NCBI GenBank assembly: GCA_009720755.1
Contig: WNKV01000002.1
Coordinates: forward strand, 310,001 to 374,000
Direction of reading: 5' to 3'
Source: Rhodoplanes serenus
GTDB taxonomy: Bacteria; Pseudomonadota; Alphaproteobacteria; Rhizobiales; Xanthobacteraceae
Length of the DNA stretch: 64,000 nucleotides
Part shown: one piece after another, positions 19,901 to 28,301 of the stretch
How the letters are laid out: each line of letters begins with the position of its first letter
How positions within the stretch are numbered: position 1 is the stretch's first letter
The notes under the pieces: generated by a model
Database searches by the model: none
The model's input: only the letters and a program-made list of their open reading frames with translations
What the model was told of the DNA's origin: nothing
Translations under genes and position numbers: made by a program

Positions 19901-20119
19901 GGCGTGGTGCCGCTGGTGTGGGCGACCGGGGCGGGCGCCGAGCTGCGGCAGGCGCTGGGCACCGCGGTGTTCGCCGGCATGATCGGGGTCACCGTGTTCG
20001 GCCTGGTGTTCACCCCGGCGTTCTTCGTGGTCGGAAGCTGGCTCTCCAGCCTGCCGGGCCGGCGGCGCGCCCGCCGGGATGCGCCCCCGCCGGAGTCGCA
20101 CGGCCAGCCCGCCGAATGA
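16934..20119 (+). CDS. RND multidrug efflux permease (AcrB/MexB, HAE1 family)
   Basis: Proton-driven trimeric inner-membrane pump, 1061 residues as expected for AcrB homologues. It starts SHFFIERPIFASVVSIVI (TM1). The proton-relay double Asp in TM4 is seen in GIVVDDAIVVVENVERN, with the TM10 lysine in GLAAKNAILIVEFAK. Two large periplasmic loops carry the pore and docking domains. No outer-membrane TolC-type gene follows, so the pump must use a channel encoded elsewhere. A drug substrate is inferred only from the family. Confidence 0.94.
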   Translation: MKLSHFFIERPIFASVVSIVIVILGAVAYLRLPVAQYPEIAPPVINVSGQFPGASAETVAETVVAPIEQQINGVEGMLYISSNSTADGRFSIQVTFNIGTNLDIAQVQVQNRVAVAQPRLPIQVQQIGVTVTKSSPDILMVVNLYSPDDSRDALFISNFANIQIRDVLSRVDGVGSIVVWGGRDYAMQIWLDPDRLSSLNLTAADVTEALRGQNIQVASGVLNQPPVPDQLAFQVAVRTLGRLSDPQEFGNIVVKQTDIAVVRIKDIGRVELTAQDYSSTSYLDRRQAVALGVFQRPGSNALTTGQGVMATMERLKSGFPQGVEYAIIYNPTQFIAESVRAVVETIFEAVILVVLVVILFLQTWRAAVIPILAIPISLVGTFFVMSLFGFSLNNLSLFGLVLAIGIVVDDAIVVVENVERNIADGLSPREAAHKTMDEVGGALIAIALVLSAVFVPTAFITGISGQFYRQFALTIAGSTLISLMVSLTLSPALCALLLKAHDPRHRDRWYERPIHGFFRLFNRGFDAVANGYGWLAGKVVRFTVVMLVLYAGVLAFGLNEFRSTPRGFIPQQDLGYLIVAAQLPPGSSLQRTDAVMKRAAELALATPGVGHVVNIVGFSGATFTNAPNGGAMFLILEPFEKRAGDPTKSAVAIQGALFGKLAVIQDAFTVVVLPPPVQGIGNAGGYRMMIQDRDGVGSQTLLGAVYAMMGRAAQTPGLKQVYSLFETSTPQLFLDIDRTKAQLLGINLADVFNALQVYIGSSYVNDFNLFGRTFRVQAQAEPGHRLEPKDVLTLRVRNGRGETVPLGAFTTVRDISGPYRVPRYNLYPAAELDGDSAPGYSQGQAIAIMEKLAAETLPPGVGYEWTSLAYQQIRAGDTALFAFVLGVVFVFLVLAAQYESLTLPLAVIMIVPMCLVAAISGVILRGMDNNILTQVGFVVLIGLAAKNAILIVEFAKQLEDQGRDRLSAAVEAARLRLRPILMTSLAFILGVVPLVWATGAGAELRQALGTAVFAGMIGVTVFGLVFTPAFFVVGSWLSSLPGRRRARRDAPPPESHGQPAE

Positions 20120-20366
20120 CGCATGCGCGGCCGGCGGCTCGGTGCGAGCCGCCGGCCGTGGCGTCGCGTATCGCCGAGAGCCTGCCGAATCCCTGTGCGG
20201 CGCGCGCCGTTCTGGCGCGCCGCGTCCGTCGACGGCGGTTCGTGCCCCATGGACGGCGGCGGTTCGCCATCATAGCTTCGGACAGCGACGAAGCGTGGAC
20301 GGAGATTGCTGACATGATCGGTGTCGGAGGCGGCCGCTCATCGTGCCTGCCGCGCGGAACAGCGCC

Positions 20367-22673
20367 ATGAAGTTCGGCACCTCCCAGGCGGTCGTCCGCA
20401 CCGAGGACGACGCCTTTCTGCGCGGCGCCGGCCGCTATGTCTCCGATCTCGTGCCGGCCCATGCGCTGCGGGCCGTGGTGCTGCGCGCGCCGCATCCGCA
20501 CGCCCGCTTCCGCCTGCACGATCTCGATGCCGTCCGCGCGATGCCCGGCGTGCGGCTGATCCTCACCGCCGCCGACATCGCCGACCTCGGGCCGCTGCCG
20601 TGCCTGGCGCGGCCGCGCGGCGTCGAGATCGCGGCGCCCGCCTATCCGATCCTCGCCACCGACACGGTCCGGCATGTCGGCGACGCCGTCGCATTCGTGG
20701 TGGCCGACACGCTCGACCAGGCGCGCGATGCCGCCGAGGCGATCGTGGTCGACTACACGGCGCTGCCCCATGTGGTCGATGCCGTCGCGGCGCTCGCCGA
20801 GGGAGCGCCGCCGGTCCATGCGGACTTGCCCTCCGGCAATGCCGTGTTCGACACCACGAGCGGCGACGCCGCCGCCACCGAGGCGGCCTTCGCGGCCGCC
20901 GCCCATGTGGTCACGCTGCGGCTCGTCAACCAGCGCCTCGTCGCCAACTATCTCGACACCCGCGCCGTCACCGCGGCGTTCGACTCGGCCGACGGTCGCA
21001 TCACCCTCACGCTCGGCAGCCAGGGCTCCCACACGGTGCGCGACGTCCTGGCCGAGCATGTGCTGCGCATCCCGCCCGAGCGGCTGCGGGTGGTGACGCC
21101 CGATGTCGGCGGCGGCTTCGGCACCAAGCTGTTCACCTATCGCGAATACGCGCTCGCCGCCGTGGCGGCCGAGCGGCTCGGCCGCACGGTGAGCTGGGTC
21201 GCCGACCGCAGCGATCATTTCCTCGGTGACAGCCACGGCCGCGCCAACGTCACCACGGCGCGTCTCGCCCTCGACGCCGATCTCCGCTTCCTCGCCCTCG
21301 ATGTCGACACCATCGCCGACATGGGGGCGTATCTCTCGGCCTACGCGCCCTATATCCCGATCGCCGGCGCCGGCATGCTGCCCGGCGTCTATGCGATTCC
21401 GACGATCCGGGCGCGGGTGCGCGGCGCCTTCACCCACACGGTGCCGGTCGACGCCTATCGGGGAGCCGGGCGGCCGGAAGCATCCTATGTCATCGAGCGA
21501 CTGGTCGACGCCGCGGCGCGCGATCTCGGCGTGGCACCCGACGCGCTGCGGCGGAAGAACTTCATCCCGCCCGCCGCCATGCCGTATCGCACCGCGACCG
21601 GCCGCACCTACGACTCCGGCGACTTCGCGGCGCATCTCGCCCGCGCCCAGGCACTCGCCGACTGGGACGGCTTTCCGGCGCGGGCCGCGGCGGCGAAGCG
21701 CGACGGCCGGCTGCGCGGCATCGGGCTTTCGACCTACATCGAGGCGTGCGGCGGCAACGGTCCGGAGACCGCGACGCTGCGGCTCGACGACGACGGCGCC
21801 GTCACGCTGCTGATCGGCTCGCAGTCCACCGGGCAGGGCCATCACACCGCCTATGCGCAGATCGTCGCCGATCATCTCGACCTGCCTGCCGACCGCGTGC
21901 GGGTGGTGCAGGGCGACACCGACCTGATCGCCACCGGCAGCGGCACCGGCGGCTCGAGCTCGATCCCGTGTGGTGGTGTCGCGGTGGCCGGCGCCTCGCG
22001 CCGGCTCGCCGAGGTGATCCGCGAGGTGGCGGCCGACGCGCTCGAGGCGGCGCCCGCCGATCTCGAATTTTTCGGCGGCACTGTCCGGATCGCCGGCACC
22101 GATCGGACCATCGATCTGGCTGACGTCGCCACCGCGGCGGCGTCGCGCGATCCGGCGCGGCTCACCGTCGCCGACACGTTCCGGCCCAAGGTCGCCACCT
22201 ATCCGAACGGCACCCATGTGGTCGAGGTGGAGATCGATCCGGACACAGGGCGGGTGGCGATCATCCGCTTCGTCATCGTCGACGACATGGGCATGACGCT
22301 GAACCCGCTGCTGCTGGAGGGCCAGATCGTCGGCGGCGCCGCCCAGGGCATCGGCCAGGCCCTGATGGAGGGCGCGGTGTTCGATCTCGACAGCGGCCAG
22401 CTTCTCACCGCCACGCTCCAGGACTACGCGCTGCCGCGCGCCGGCGACTTGCCGGCGTTCCTGTTCGAGACCCGCAACGTGCCCTGCGCCACCAATCCGC
22501 TGGGCGTGAAGGGGGCCGGCGAGGCCGGCACCATCGGGGCGTCACCGGCGCTCGTCAACGCCATCGTCGATGCGCTGTGGCGCGCCTACCGCATCCGCCA
22601 CATCGACATGCCGGCGACGCCCGAGCGGGTGTGGGCGGCGCTGCGCGAAGGCGAGCGGATGCACACGCTGTGA
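20367..22673 (+). CDS. Xanthine dehydrogenase/aldehyde oxidase family Mo-binding large subunit (CoxL-like)
   Basis: A 768-residue molybdopterin-cytosine-dinucleotide hydroxylase large subunit. An N-terminal aldehyde oxidase/xanthine dehydrogenase a/b hammerhead (about 10-120) is followed by the Mo-binding domain. The active-site loop reads AYRGAGRPEA rather than the AYRCSFR of true CO dehydrogenase, so it is not form I CODH. The catalytic Glu is in KGAGEAGTIGAS near the C-terminus. The 2Fe-2S small subunit and FAD medium subunit genes that normally accompany it are missing here; cytochrome genes follow instead. Start ATG 20367 chosen; an in-frame GTG lies at 20343. Substrate (aldehyde or N-heterocycle) unknown. 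Confidence 0.88.
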   Translation: MKFGTSQAVVRTEDDAFLRGAGRYVSDLVPAHALRAVVLRAPHPHARFRLHDLDAVRAMPGVRLILTAADIADLGPLPCLARPRGVEIAAPAYPILATDTVRHVGDAVAFVVADTLDQARDAAEAIVVDYTALPHVVDAVAALAEGAPPVHADLPSGNAVFDTTSGDAAATEAAFAAAAHVVTLRLVNQRLVANYLDTRAVTAAFDSADGRITLTLGSQGSHTVRDVLAEHVLRIPPERLRVVTPDVGGGFGTKLFTYREYALAAVAAERLGRTVSWVADRSDHFLGDSHGRANVTTARLALDADLRFLALDVDTIADMGAYLSAYAPYIPIAGAGMLPGVYAIPTIRARVRGAFTHTVPVDAYRGAGRPEASYVIERLVDAAARDLGVAPDALRRKNFIPPAAMPYRTATGRTYDSGDFAAHLARAQALADWDGFPARAAAAKRDGRLRGIGLSTYIEACGGNGPETATLRLDDDGAVTLLIGSQSTGQGHHTAYAQIVADHLDLPADRVRVVQGDTDLIATGSGTGGSSSIPCGGVAVAGASRRLAEVIREVAADALEAAPADLEFFGGTVRIAGTDRTIDLADVATAAASRDPARLTVADTFRPKVATYPNGTHVVEVEIDPDTGRVAIIRFVIVDDMGMTLNPLLLEGQIVGGAAQGIGQALMEGAVFDLDSGQLLTATLQDYALPRAGDLPAFLFETRNVPCATNPLGVKGAGEAGTIGASPALVNAIVDALWRAYRIRHIDMPATPERVWAALREGERMHTL

Positions 22674-22873
22674 TCCGGTGCCGCAAATCCGCCGCCGTCA
22701 TCACCGCACCATCGCGCAATCGTGACCCGGCACGACGCGACACCGTGATGCCGGCGTCGTGAAAGATCGCTAGGACTGGCAAGCTTGCCGGATTCTCCCG
22801 CGTCACGCATCGCGTCGTGCCGCCCGCGGAGGTTCGGATCGTCCCTCTCCCCAACAGTCGACAAGGAGTCTCC

Positions 22874-23311
22874 ATGCAGAGTCGTACGATGCTCGCCGCC
22901 GCCGTGCTCTTCGCGGGCGTGACGGTCGCGGCCGCTCAGGACCCGATCGCGGAGCGCAAGGCCGCCATGAAGGCCAATGGCGACCAGGCCCGCATCGGCG
23001 CCCAGATGGCCCGCGGCGAGATGCCGTTCGATCTGGCCAAGGCGCAGGCGATCTTCCAGACCTATGCGGACAGCGCCACCAAGACGAAGGGGCTGTTCCC
23101 GGAGACCACCCAGACCGGCGGCGACACCGCGGCCGATCCGCGCATCTGGCAGAACATGAGCGACTTCCAGGCCAAGCTCGCCAAGTTCGGCCAGGACGCC
23201 GCCGAGGCCAAGGGCAAGGTGAAGGACGAGGCCAGCTTCAAGGCCACCTTCTCGGAGGTGCAGAAGAGCTGCGGCGGCTGCCACGAGACCTACCGGCTGA
23301 AGAAGAGCTGA
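22874..23311 (+). CDS. Cytochrome c' / class II cytochrome c
   Basis: A periplasmic four-helix-bundle cytochrome of 145 residues. A cleavable signal peptide ends near VAAAQ (about residue 22). Helices carry the class II pattern (ERKAAMKANG...), and the heme motif CGGCH is at the C-terminus (Cys133, Cys136, His137), as is typical of this class. Strong ribosome site (aaggag) before ATG 22874. Cytochromes c' bind NO/CO or transfer electrons. Directly followed (7 bp) by a diheme cytochrome c. Confidence 0.92.
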   Translation: MQSRTMLAAAVLFAGVTVAAAQDPIAERKAAMKANGDQARIGAQMARGEMPFDLAKAQAIFQTYADSATKTKGLFPETTQTGGDTAADPRIWQNMSDFQAKLAKFGQDAAEAKGKVKDEASFKATFSEVQKSCGGCHETYRLKKS

Positions 23312-23318
23312 GCCGGCC

Positions 23319-24239
23319 GTGCCGGTGCTCCTCCGTGTTCTGATCGCCGCGGTGCTGGTGCTGGGCACCGGCGTCGCGGTGTTCCTCGTGGTCACCGAGC
23401 CGGCCCGCGTGCCGGCGGCGTCGCTCGGTCCCCACACACCGAATCTCGACAATGGCCGCACGCTGTTCTTCGCCGGTGGCTGCGCCTCCTGCCACGCCTC
23501 CTCCAAGGAGGAGCGTGACCGCCTCGGCGGTGGCCTGGCGCTGCGCTCGCCGTTCGGCACCTTCCACGTGCCCAACATCTCGCCCGATCCGGCCGACGGC
23601 ATCGGCCGGTGGAGCGAGGCGGAGTTCGTCACCGCCATGCTGGACGGCACGTCGCCGGACGGACGCCACTACTACCCGGCGTTCCCGTACACGTCCTACC
23701 AGCGGATGACGGTCGGCGACCTGCGCGACCTGTTCGCCTACATCAAGACGTTGCCGGCGGTCTCCGGCCGGGCGCCCGACCACGAGCTGGCCTTTCCGTA
23801 CTCGTTCCGTCGCGGCCTCGGGCTGTGGAAGCTGGTCAATCTCGATGGGAAGCCGTTCACGCCCGATCCGTCGCGCTCGGCGGCGTGGAACCGCGGCGCC
23901 TATCTGGTCAACGGTCCCGGCCACTGTGCCGAATGCCATTCGCCGCGCGATCGCTTCGGCGGCATCGTGGCGGCGCAGCGCTTCGCGGGCGGGCCAAATC
24001 CGGAAGGCGAGGGGTGGGTTCCCAACATCACCGGCAAGGGCCTGGCGAGCTGGTCCGCCAAGGATGTCGAGTACCTGCTGGAGACCGGCGACCTGCCGGA
24101 CGGCGACTCGGTCGGCGGCACCATGACGGCGGTGGTGCGCAACACCCGCGAGCTGTCTCCGGCGGACCGTGCCGCCATGGCCGAGTACCTCAAGTCGCTG
24201 CCGCCGGTCGACGGACCGCCGCGGCCGGAGCGCCGCTGA
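23319..24239 (+). CDS. Diheme c-type cytochrome, membrane-anchored
   Basis: A 306-residue protein with an N-terminal hydrophobic helix (about 4-25; an uncleaved anchor is likely) and two cytochrome c domains, with hemes at CASCH (Cys55, Cys58, His59) and CAECH (Cys203, Cys206, His207). Distal ligands are probably Met130 (SYQRM) and a Met in the GGTMTAV segment. It resembles the cytochrome subunit of alcohol/aldehyde or gluconate dehydrogenases, passing electrons to the respiratory chain. Start is GTG 23319, 7 bp after the cytochrome c' stop. With the upstream Mo subunit it may form a periplasmic oxidation chain, but the Mo subunit shows no signal peptide. Confidence 0.9.
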   Translation: MPVLLRVLIAAVLVLGTGVAVFLVVTEPARVPAASLGPHTPNLDNGRTLFFAGGCASCHASSKEERDRLGGGLALRSPFGTFHVPNISPDPADGIGRWSEAEFVTAMLDGTSPDGRHYYPAFPYTSYQRMTVGDLRDLFAYIKTLPAVSGRAPDHELAFPYSFRRGLGLWKLVNLDGKPFTPDPSRSAAWNRGAYLVNGPGHCAECHSPRDRFGGIVAAQRFAGGPNPEGEGWVPNITGKGLASWSAKDVEYLLETGDLPDGDSVGGTMTAVVRNTRELSPADRAAMAEYLKSLPPVDGPPRPERR

Positions 24240-24384
24240 CGGCAGTCCGTCGTCTCGATGACGAGTCTCACGCGGTCGGCGGCGCCGGCGGGTTTCGCGG
24301 CTCGCCGGGGCGTGCGACAAAGGGCGCTCCGCAGATTGCCCGTCGTCCGCTCTCCGTCCGCTCGCCCGTCCGTGCCCCGCCGCC

Positions 24385-25323
24385 ATGAGCCTGAACGCCG
24401 CCATTCTCATCAAGGTCCTGTCGGTCCTGCTGTTCGCGTTCATGTCGGCGCTGGTGCGGTATGTCGGCGAATCCGGGGTGCCGCTCGGCGAGGTGGTGTT
24501 CTTCCGCAGCGTGTTCGCGCTGATCCCGGTGGTGCTGATCTACGCGGCGCGTCGCGAGCTCGCCTCGGCGGTGCGCACGCGCCGGCCGCTCGGGCATCTC
24601 GCCCGCGGCTCGATCAGCGTGGCCGGCATGTTCCTCAACTTCGCGGCGCTGGCGCGGCTGCCGCTGGTCGACGCGACTGCCATCAGCTTCGCCGGCCCGA
24701 TGATCACCGTGGCGCTCGCCGCCCTGGTGCTGAGCGAGCGGGTGCGCGCCTATCGCTGGTCGGCCGTGACGGTCGGCTTCGCCGGCGTGCTGGTGATGCT
24801 GTGGCCGTATCTCAACCTCGGCCGGCTGGTGACAGCCGGCTCGGCCGAGAGCACCATCGGGGCGATGTGCGCGCTCGGCGCCGCCTTCACCAACGCGCTC
24901 GCGGTGATCCAGACCCGCCGCCTTACCGACAGCGAGACGACCTCGTCGATCGTCTTCTACTTCTCGCTGATCTGCACGGTGGTCTCGTCCGCGATTCTGC
25001 CGTTCGTGTGGCAGACCCCGACGCTGCCGCAGGTCGTCGCGCTGGTGGCGATCGGCGTGCTGGGTGGCCTCTCGCACCTCTTGCTGACCGAGAGCTACCG
25101 CTACGCGCCGGCCTCCATCATGGCGCCGTTCGACTACCTGGCGCTCCTGTTCGCCTTCGTGATCGGCTATGCGGCGTTCGGCGAGATCCCGACCGTCTAC
25201 GCCTATGTGGGGGCCGTGGTGGTGGTGCTGTCCGGCCTATTCGTGATCTGGCGCGAGCGGCGGATCGCCGCCCGCCGCGCGCGGGAGCGCCCGAAGCTGC
25301 CGCCGCCCGACGCGGGAGCCTGA
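24385..25323 (+). CDS. DMT superfamily (EamA) transporter
   Basis: A 312-residue inner-membrane protein with about ten hydrophobic helices arranged as two EamA repeats (first with MFLNFAALARLPLVDATAISFAGPMI, second with GGLSHLLLTESYRYAPASIMAPFDYL), typical of RhaT/YdcZ-like exporters of metabolites or amino acids. The C-terminal tail is short, basic and Pro-rich. Start ATG 24385. No regulator or pathway gene is adjacent that would suggest a substrate. Confidence 0.9.
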   Translation: MSLNAAILIKVLSVLLFAFMSALVRYVGESGVPLGEVVFFRSVFALIPVVLIYAARRELASAVRTRRPLGHLARGSISVAGMFLNFAALARLPLVDATAISFAGPMITVALAALVLSERVRAYRWSAVTVGFAGVLVMLWPYLNLGRLVTAGSAESTIGAMCALGAAFTNALAVIQTRRLTDSETTSSIVFYFSLICTVVSSAILPFVWQTPTLPQVVALVAIGVLGGLSHLLLTESYRYAPASIMAPFDYLALLFAFVIGYAAFGEIPTVYAYVGAVVVVLSGLFVIWRERRIAARRARERPKLPPPDAGA

Positions 25324-25347
25324 CGGCAGCGCGCACAAGCCGACGGA

Positions 25348-25584
25348 TCAGAACGCCTTGAAGGTGATGATGGTGCGGGTGTCGACGATGCCCGGGATGG
25401 TCTGCACCTTCTCGTTGACGAAGTGGCCGATATCGGTGCCCTGCTCGACGTAGAACTTCACCAGCAGATCGAAGTCGCCGGCGGTCGAGTAGATCTCGGA
25501 CGCGATCTCAGCGTCGGCGAGCTCGTTGGCGACCTGGTAGGACTTGCCCAGGTTGCACTTGATCTGCACGAAGAACGGAATCAT
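25348..25584 (-). CDS. Stand-alone Lrp/AsnC ligand-binding (RAM) domain protein
   Basis: A 78-residue protein consisting only of the alpha/beta RAM effector domain of Lrp/AsnC regulators: strand MIPFFVQIKCNLGK, helix ANELADAEIASEIY, strand DFDLLVKFYV, helix FVNEKVQTIPGI, strand TRTIITFKAF. There is no helix-turn-helix. Such proteins form dimers or decamers that bind amino acids and may modulate full-length Lrp proteins or enzymes. ATG 25584 follows a good site (aggggaagg); the frame remains open upstream without family similarity. Divergent from the thi riboswitch operon. Confidence 0.85.
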   Translation of the reverse strand: MIPFFVQIKCNLGKSYQVANELADAEIASEIYSTAGDFDLLVKFYVEQGTDIGHFVNEKVQTIPGIVDTRTIITFKAF

Positions 25585-25794
25585 GGCCTTCCCCTGGCGC
25601 CTCTTCGGTGCCGGCGCGGCTGGGTGGTCCGGCCCGCCCGGCGACGGTCGCCGCAATCGAGCAAAACCGCACCGCTTTGACAAGCGTCGGAGCCGATCCG
25701 GACGGCACCCGCGCAGGGAGGCCGGGTCGCCGCCGTGGTAAGCCGATTGCGCGCTGATTTCCCTTGGAGAGAAAATGCTCTAAGGTCCACCCGC

Positions 25795-25938
25795 AATCTC
25801 AGCGGGGTGTCCGGCGGACTCGCCGCCGGGCTGAGAGGCGCGAACGCCGGCCGGAGGCAGACCGGGAGGTCCGCCGCACCGGAACCGACGCCAGGCCAAC
25901 CCGTCGAACCTGATCCGGATCATGCCGGCGGAGGGAGC
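25795..25938 (+). ncRNA. TPP riboswitch (THI element)
   Basis: The conserved core is recognisable in order: cggggtg (about 25803), gctgagagg (about 25835), then acccgtcgaacctgatc at 25902-25918, ggatcatgccggcggaggga at the 3' end. The P3 arm carries a GC-rich extension. The final ggaggga is also the thiM ribosome-binding site, 7 bases before ATG 25944, so thiamin pyrophosphate binding would hide it in the closing stem: translational control is inferred. Confidence 0.95.
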
Positions 25939-25943
25939 TCGAG

Positions 25944-26777
25944 ATGCGATCGCGACCCGGCGATCCCGTCGACCATGCCGTTTCGCTCGATCGGAGCACC
26001 GTCCTCGACGGCGCAGCCGTCCTCGGCGGCGTCGCCGATGTGCTCGCCCGGCTGCGCGAGCGGCGGCCGCGGGTCCACTGTATCACCAACACGGTCGCCC
26101 AGGCGTTCACCGCCAATGTCCTGCTCGCCGCCGGTGCGGTTCCCTCGATGACCCATTCGGCCGAGGAGGTCGCGGCCTTCGTCGGCTCGGCCGACGCGCT
26201 GCTGGTCAATCTCGGCACCCTCGACGGCGAGCGGCGGGCCGCCATCGATCTCGCCGTCGATGCCGCCGTGGCGAACGCTCGGCCCTGGGTGCTCGACCCC
26301 GTCTTCGTCGACCGCTCGCCGCTGCGCCGCGACGTGGCGGCCGGGCTGCTCGTCCGCCGCCCGGCGGTGGTGCGGCTCAACGAGACGGAGTTCGCGGCGC
26401 TGGCCGCAGCGCCCGCCGGCCCGCCCGAGACCGCCGCGCTCGCCGCCTTCGCGGCCGAGGCCGGCAGCGTGGTGGCGCTGACCGGCGCGACCGACCGGAT
26501 CACCGATGGCCGGCGGCTCGCCGGCGTCGCCAACGGCCATCGCTGGATGGCCCGGATCACCGCCATGGGCTGTGCGGGCGCCGCGCTGGTCGCCGCCTGC
26601 CTGGCGGTGGAGGACGATGCGTGGCTGGCGGCCGTCGCCGGCCACGTCGTGCTGGGCGTCGCGGCCGAGCGGGCCGCGGTGGTGTCGAGCGGCCCCGGCA
26701 GCCTGGCGGTGGCGATCCTCGACGCACTCTCGGATCTCGACAGCAAGGACCTGCACGAGCGGGCGAAGGTGGAATGA
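25944..26777 (+). CDS. thiM: Hydroxyethylthiazole kinase ThiM
   Basis: Phosphorylates 4-methyl-5-(2-hydroxyethyl)thiazole in thiamin salvage. 277 residues in a ribokinase-like fold. Hallmark N-terminal segment RPRVHCITNTVAQAFTANVLLAAGA (about 42-66), VLDPVFVDRS loop (about 115), LNETEF (about 140), and AMGCAGAAL near 210, where the Cys-Gly anion hole lies (usual form GTGC). It sits directly behind a TPP riboswitch and overlaps thiE by 4 bp (ATGA), so thiM-thiE-thiD is a translationally coupled salvage operon. Confidence 0.95.
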   Translation: MRSRPGDPVDHAVSLDRSTVLDGAAVLGGVADVLARLRERRPRVHCITNTVAQAFTANVLLAAGAVPSMTHSAEEVAAFVGSADALLVNLGTLDGERRAAIDLAVDAAVANARPWVLDPVFVDRSPLRRDVAAGLLVRRPAVVRLNETEFAALAAAPAGPPETAALAAFAAEAGSVVALTGATDRITDGRRLAGVANGHRWMARITAMGCAGAALVAACLAVEDDAWLAAVAGHVVLGVAAERAAVVSSGPGSLAVAILDALSDLDSKDLHERAKVE

Positions 26778-27439
26778 TGCCGGTCGATCTGCGTCTCAAC
26801 GCTATCCTGGACCCGGAGCGGGCCGGCGGCCGCAGCCTCGTCAATCTCGCCCGCGCCGTGGTGGCGGGCGGCGCCACCCTGGTGCAGCTCCGCGACAAGC
26901 GCGGCGACACCCGCCCGATGGTGGAGACCGCGCGAGCGCTCCTCGCTGTGCTGACGCCGCTCGGCGTGCCGCTGGTGATCAACGATCGGGTCGACGTGGC
27001 GCTGGCGGCCGGCGCCGCCGGCGTCCATGTCGGGCCGGACGACATGGCGATCGAGGATGCGCGCGCGCTGCTCGGACCGGGCGCCATCGTGGGCCACTCG
27101 ATCAAGACCGTCGAGCAGGCCGAGAGCGTTCCCGTCGGGCTGATCGACTATGCGGGGGTCGGCGGCGTCTACACCACCCTGTCGAAGCACAATCCGGCGC
27201 CGCCCATGGGGCCGGAGGGCTTCGCGGCGATCCGCGCCGTGCTGCGGCGGCGGGCGCCGGGCCTGCCGGTCGAGGGGATCGCCGGCATCGACGAGACCAA
27301 TGCGGCCGCGGTGATCCGGGCCGGTGGCGACGGCGTCGCGGTGATCGCCGCGCTGTCGCTTGCCGCCGATCCCGAGCAGGCGGCGCGGCGGCTGCGTGGC
27401 GTGGTGGATCAGGCGCTCGCCGGCCGGGTGCCGGCATGA
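26774..27439 (+). CDS. thiE: Thiamin-phosphate synthase ThiE
   Basis: Condenses HMP-PP and thiazole phosphate to thiamin monophosphate. A TIM barrel of 221 residues with the pyrophosphate/Mg segments [13 protein letters not shown] (about 36-48), [21 protein letters not shown] (about 74-95), VGHSIKT (about 113) and the C-terminal phosphate loop [17 protein letters not shown]. The start is ATG 26774 or 26777, both inside the overlap with thiM. It overlaps thiD by 4 bp (27436-27439). Confidence 0.94.
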   Translation: MMPVDLRLNAILDPERAGGRSLVNLARAVVAGGATLVQLRDKRGDTRPMVETARALLAVLTPLGVPLVINDRVDVALAAGAAGVHVGPDDMAIEDARALLGPGAIVGHSIKTVEQAESVPVGLIDYAGVGGVYTTLSKHNPAPPMGPEGFAAIRAVLRRRAPGLPVEGIAGIDETNAAAVIRAGGDGVAVIAALSLAADPEQAARRLRGVVDQALAGRVPA

Positions 27440-28248
27440 CGGAGGCGAGGCGCACCGCCATCGCGGTCACCATCGCGGGCTCCGATTCGAGCGGCGGTGC
27501 CGGCATCCAGGCCGATCTCAAGACCTTCTCGGCGCTCGGCGTGTTCGGCGCGTCGGTGATCGCCGCACTGACCGCGCAGAACACCCGCGGCGTCACCGGC
27601 ATTCACGACGTGCCGCCCGCCTTCGTCACCGCCCAGATCGACGCGGTGTTCTCCGATCTCGCGGTCGGCGCCGTCAAGATCGGCATGCTGTCGGTGCCGG
27701 CCACCATCGAGGCGGTGGCGGACGGGCTCGCCCGCCACGCCGCCCCCAACGTGGTGCTCGACCCGGTGATGATCGCCACCTCGGGGGCGCGGCTGCTGGC
27801 GCCCGAGGCGGTGGCGACATTGGTGCGCGATCTTCTGCCGCGCGCCGATCTCGTCACCCCGAACGTGCCCGAGGCGGCGGCGTTGCTCGACTGTGCGGTG
27901 GCGACCGACGAGGCCGCCATGCGGGCGCAGGGCGAGGCGCTGATCGCCCGGGGCGCCCGCGCCGTGCTGATGAAGGGTGGGCACGGCGAAGGACCGGAGA
28001 GCACCGACCTGCTGGTGACGGCCGACGGCGTGCGCCGCTTCGCGGCGCCGCGCGTCGCCACTCGCAACACCCATGGCTCCGGCTGCACGCTGTCCTCGGC
28101 GATCGCGGCCGGGCTCGCCCAGGGGCTCGGCCTCGCCGACGCGGTCGGTGCCGCCAAGACCTATGTGGCCGACGCCATCGCGGCGGCCGATCGGCTCGCC
28201 ATCGGGCACGGCCACGGGCCGCTACATCATTTTTCGCGATGGTGGTGA
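27436..28248 (+). CDS. thiD: HMP/HMP-phosphate kinase ThiD
   Basis: Bifunctional kinase making HMP-PP for thiamin synthesis; 270 residues. It begins with [20 protein letters not shown] (about residues 10-29), the pyrimidine-binding loop, followed by [25 protein letters not shown] and the catalytic [16 protein letters not shown] (about 215-230, Cys of the GxGC motif). Overlaps thiE (ATGA). It completes a salvage operon (thiMED); no de novo genes (thiC, thiG) are in the window. Confidence 0.95.
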   Translation: MTEARRTAIAVTIAGSDSSGGAGIQADLKTFSALGVFGASVIAALTAQNTRGVTGIHDVPPAFVTAQIDAVFSDLAVGAVKIGMLSVPATIEAVADGLARHAAPNVVLDPVMIATSGARLLAPEAVATLVRDLLPRADLVTPNVPEAAALLDCAVATDEAAMRAQGEALIARGARAVLMKGGHGEGPESTDLLVTADGVRRFAAPRVATRNTHGSGCTLSSAIAAGLAQGLGLADAVGAAKTYVADAIAAADRLAIGHGHGPLHHFSRWW

Positions 28249-28301
28249 GGCGCCGTCGACCGCGGACGCCGCACGGCGTGCCGAACAGACAGGAGCGTGA
28301 C

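Noticed and set aside
15730..20119. Complete tripartite efflux operon
   Set aside because: No outer-membrane channel gene or adjacent regulator is present; only adaptor and pump are supported.
20367..22673. Form I carbon monoxide dehydrogenase large subunit
   Set aside because: The active-site loop is AYRGAGRPEA, without the AYRCSFR cysteine motif.
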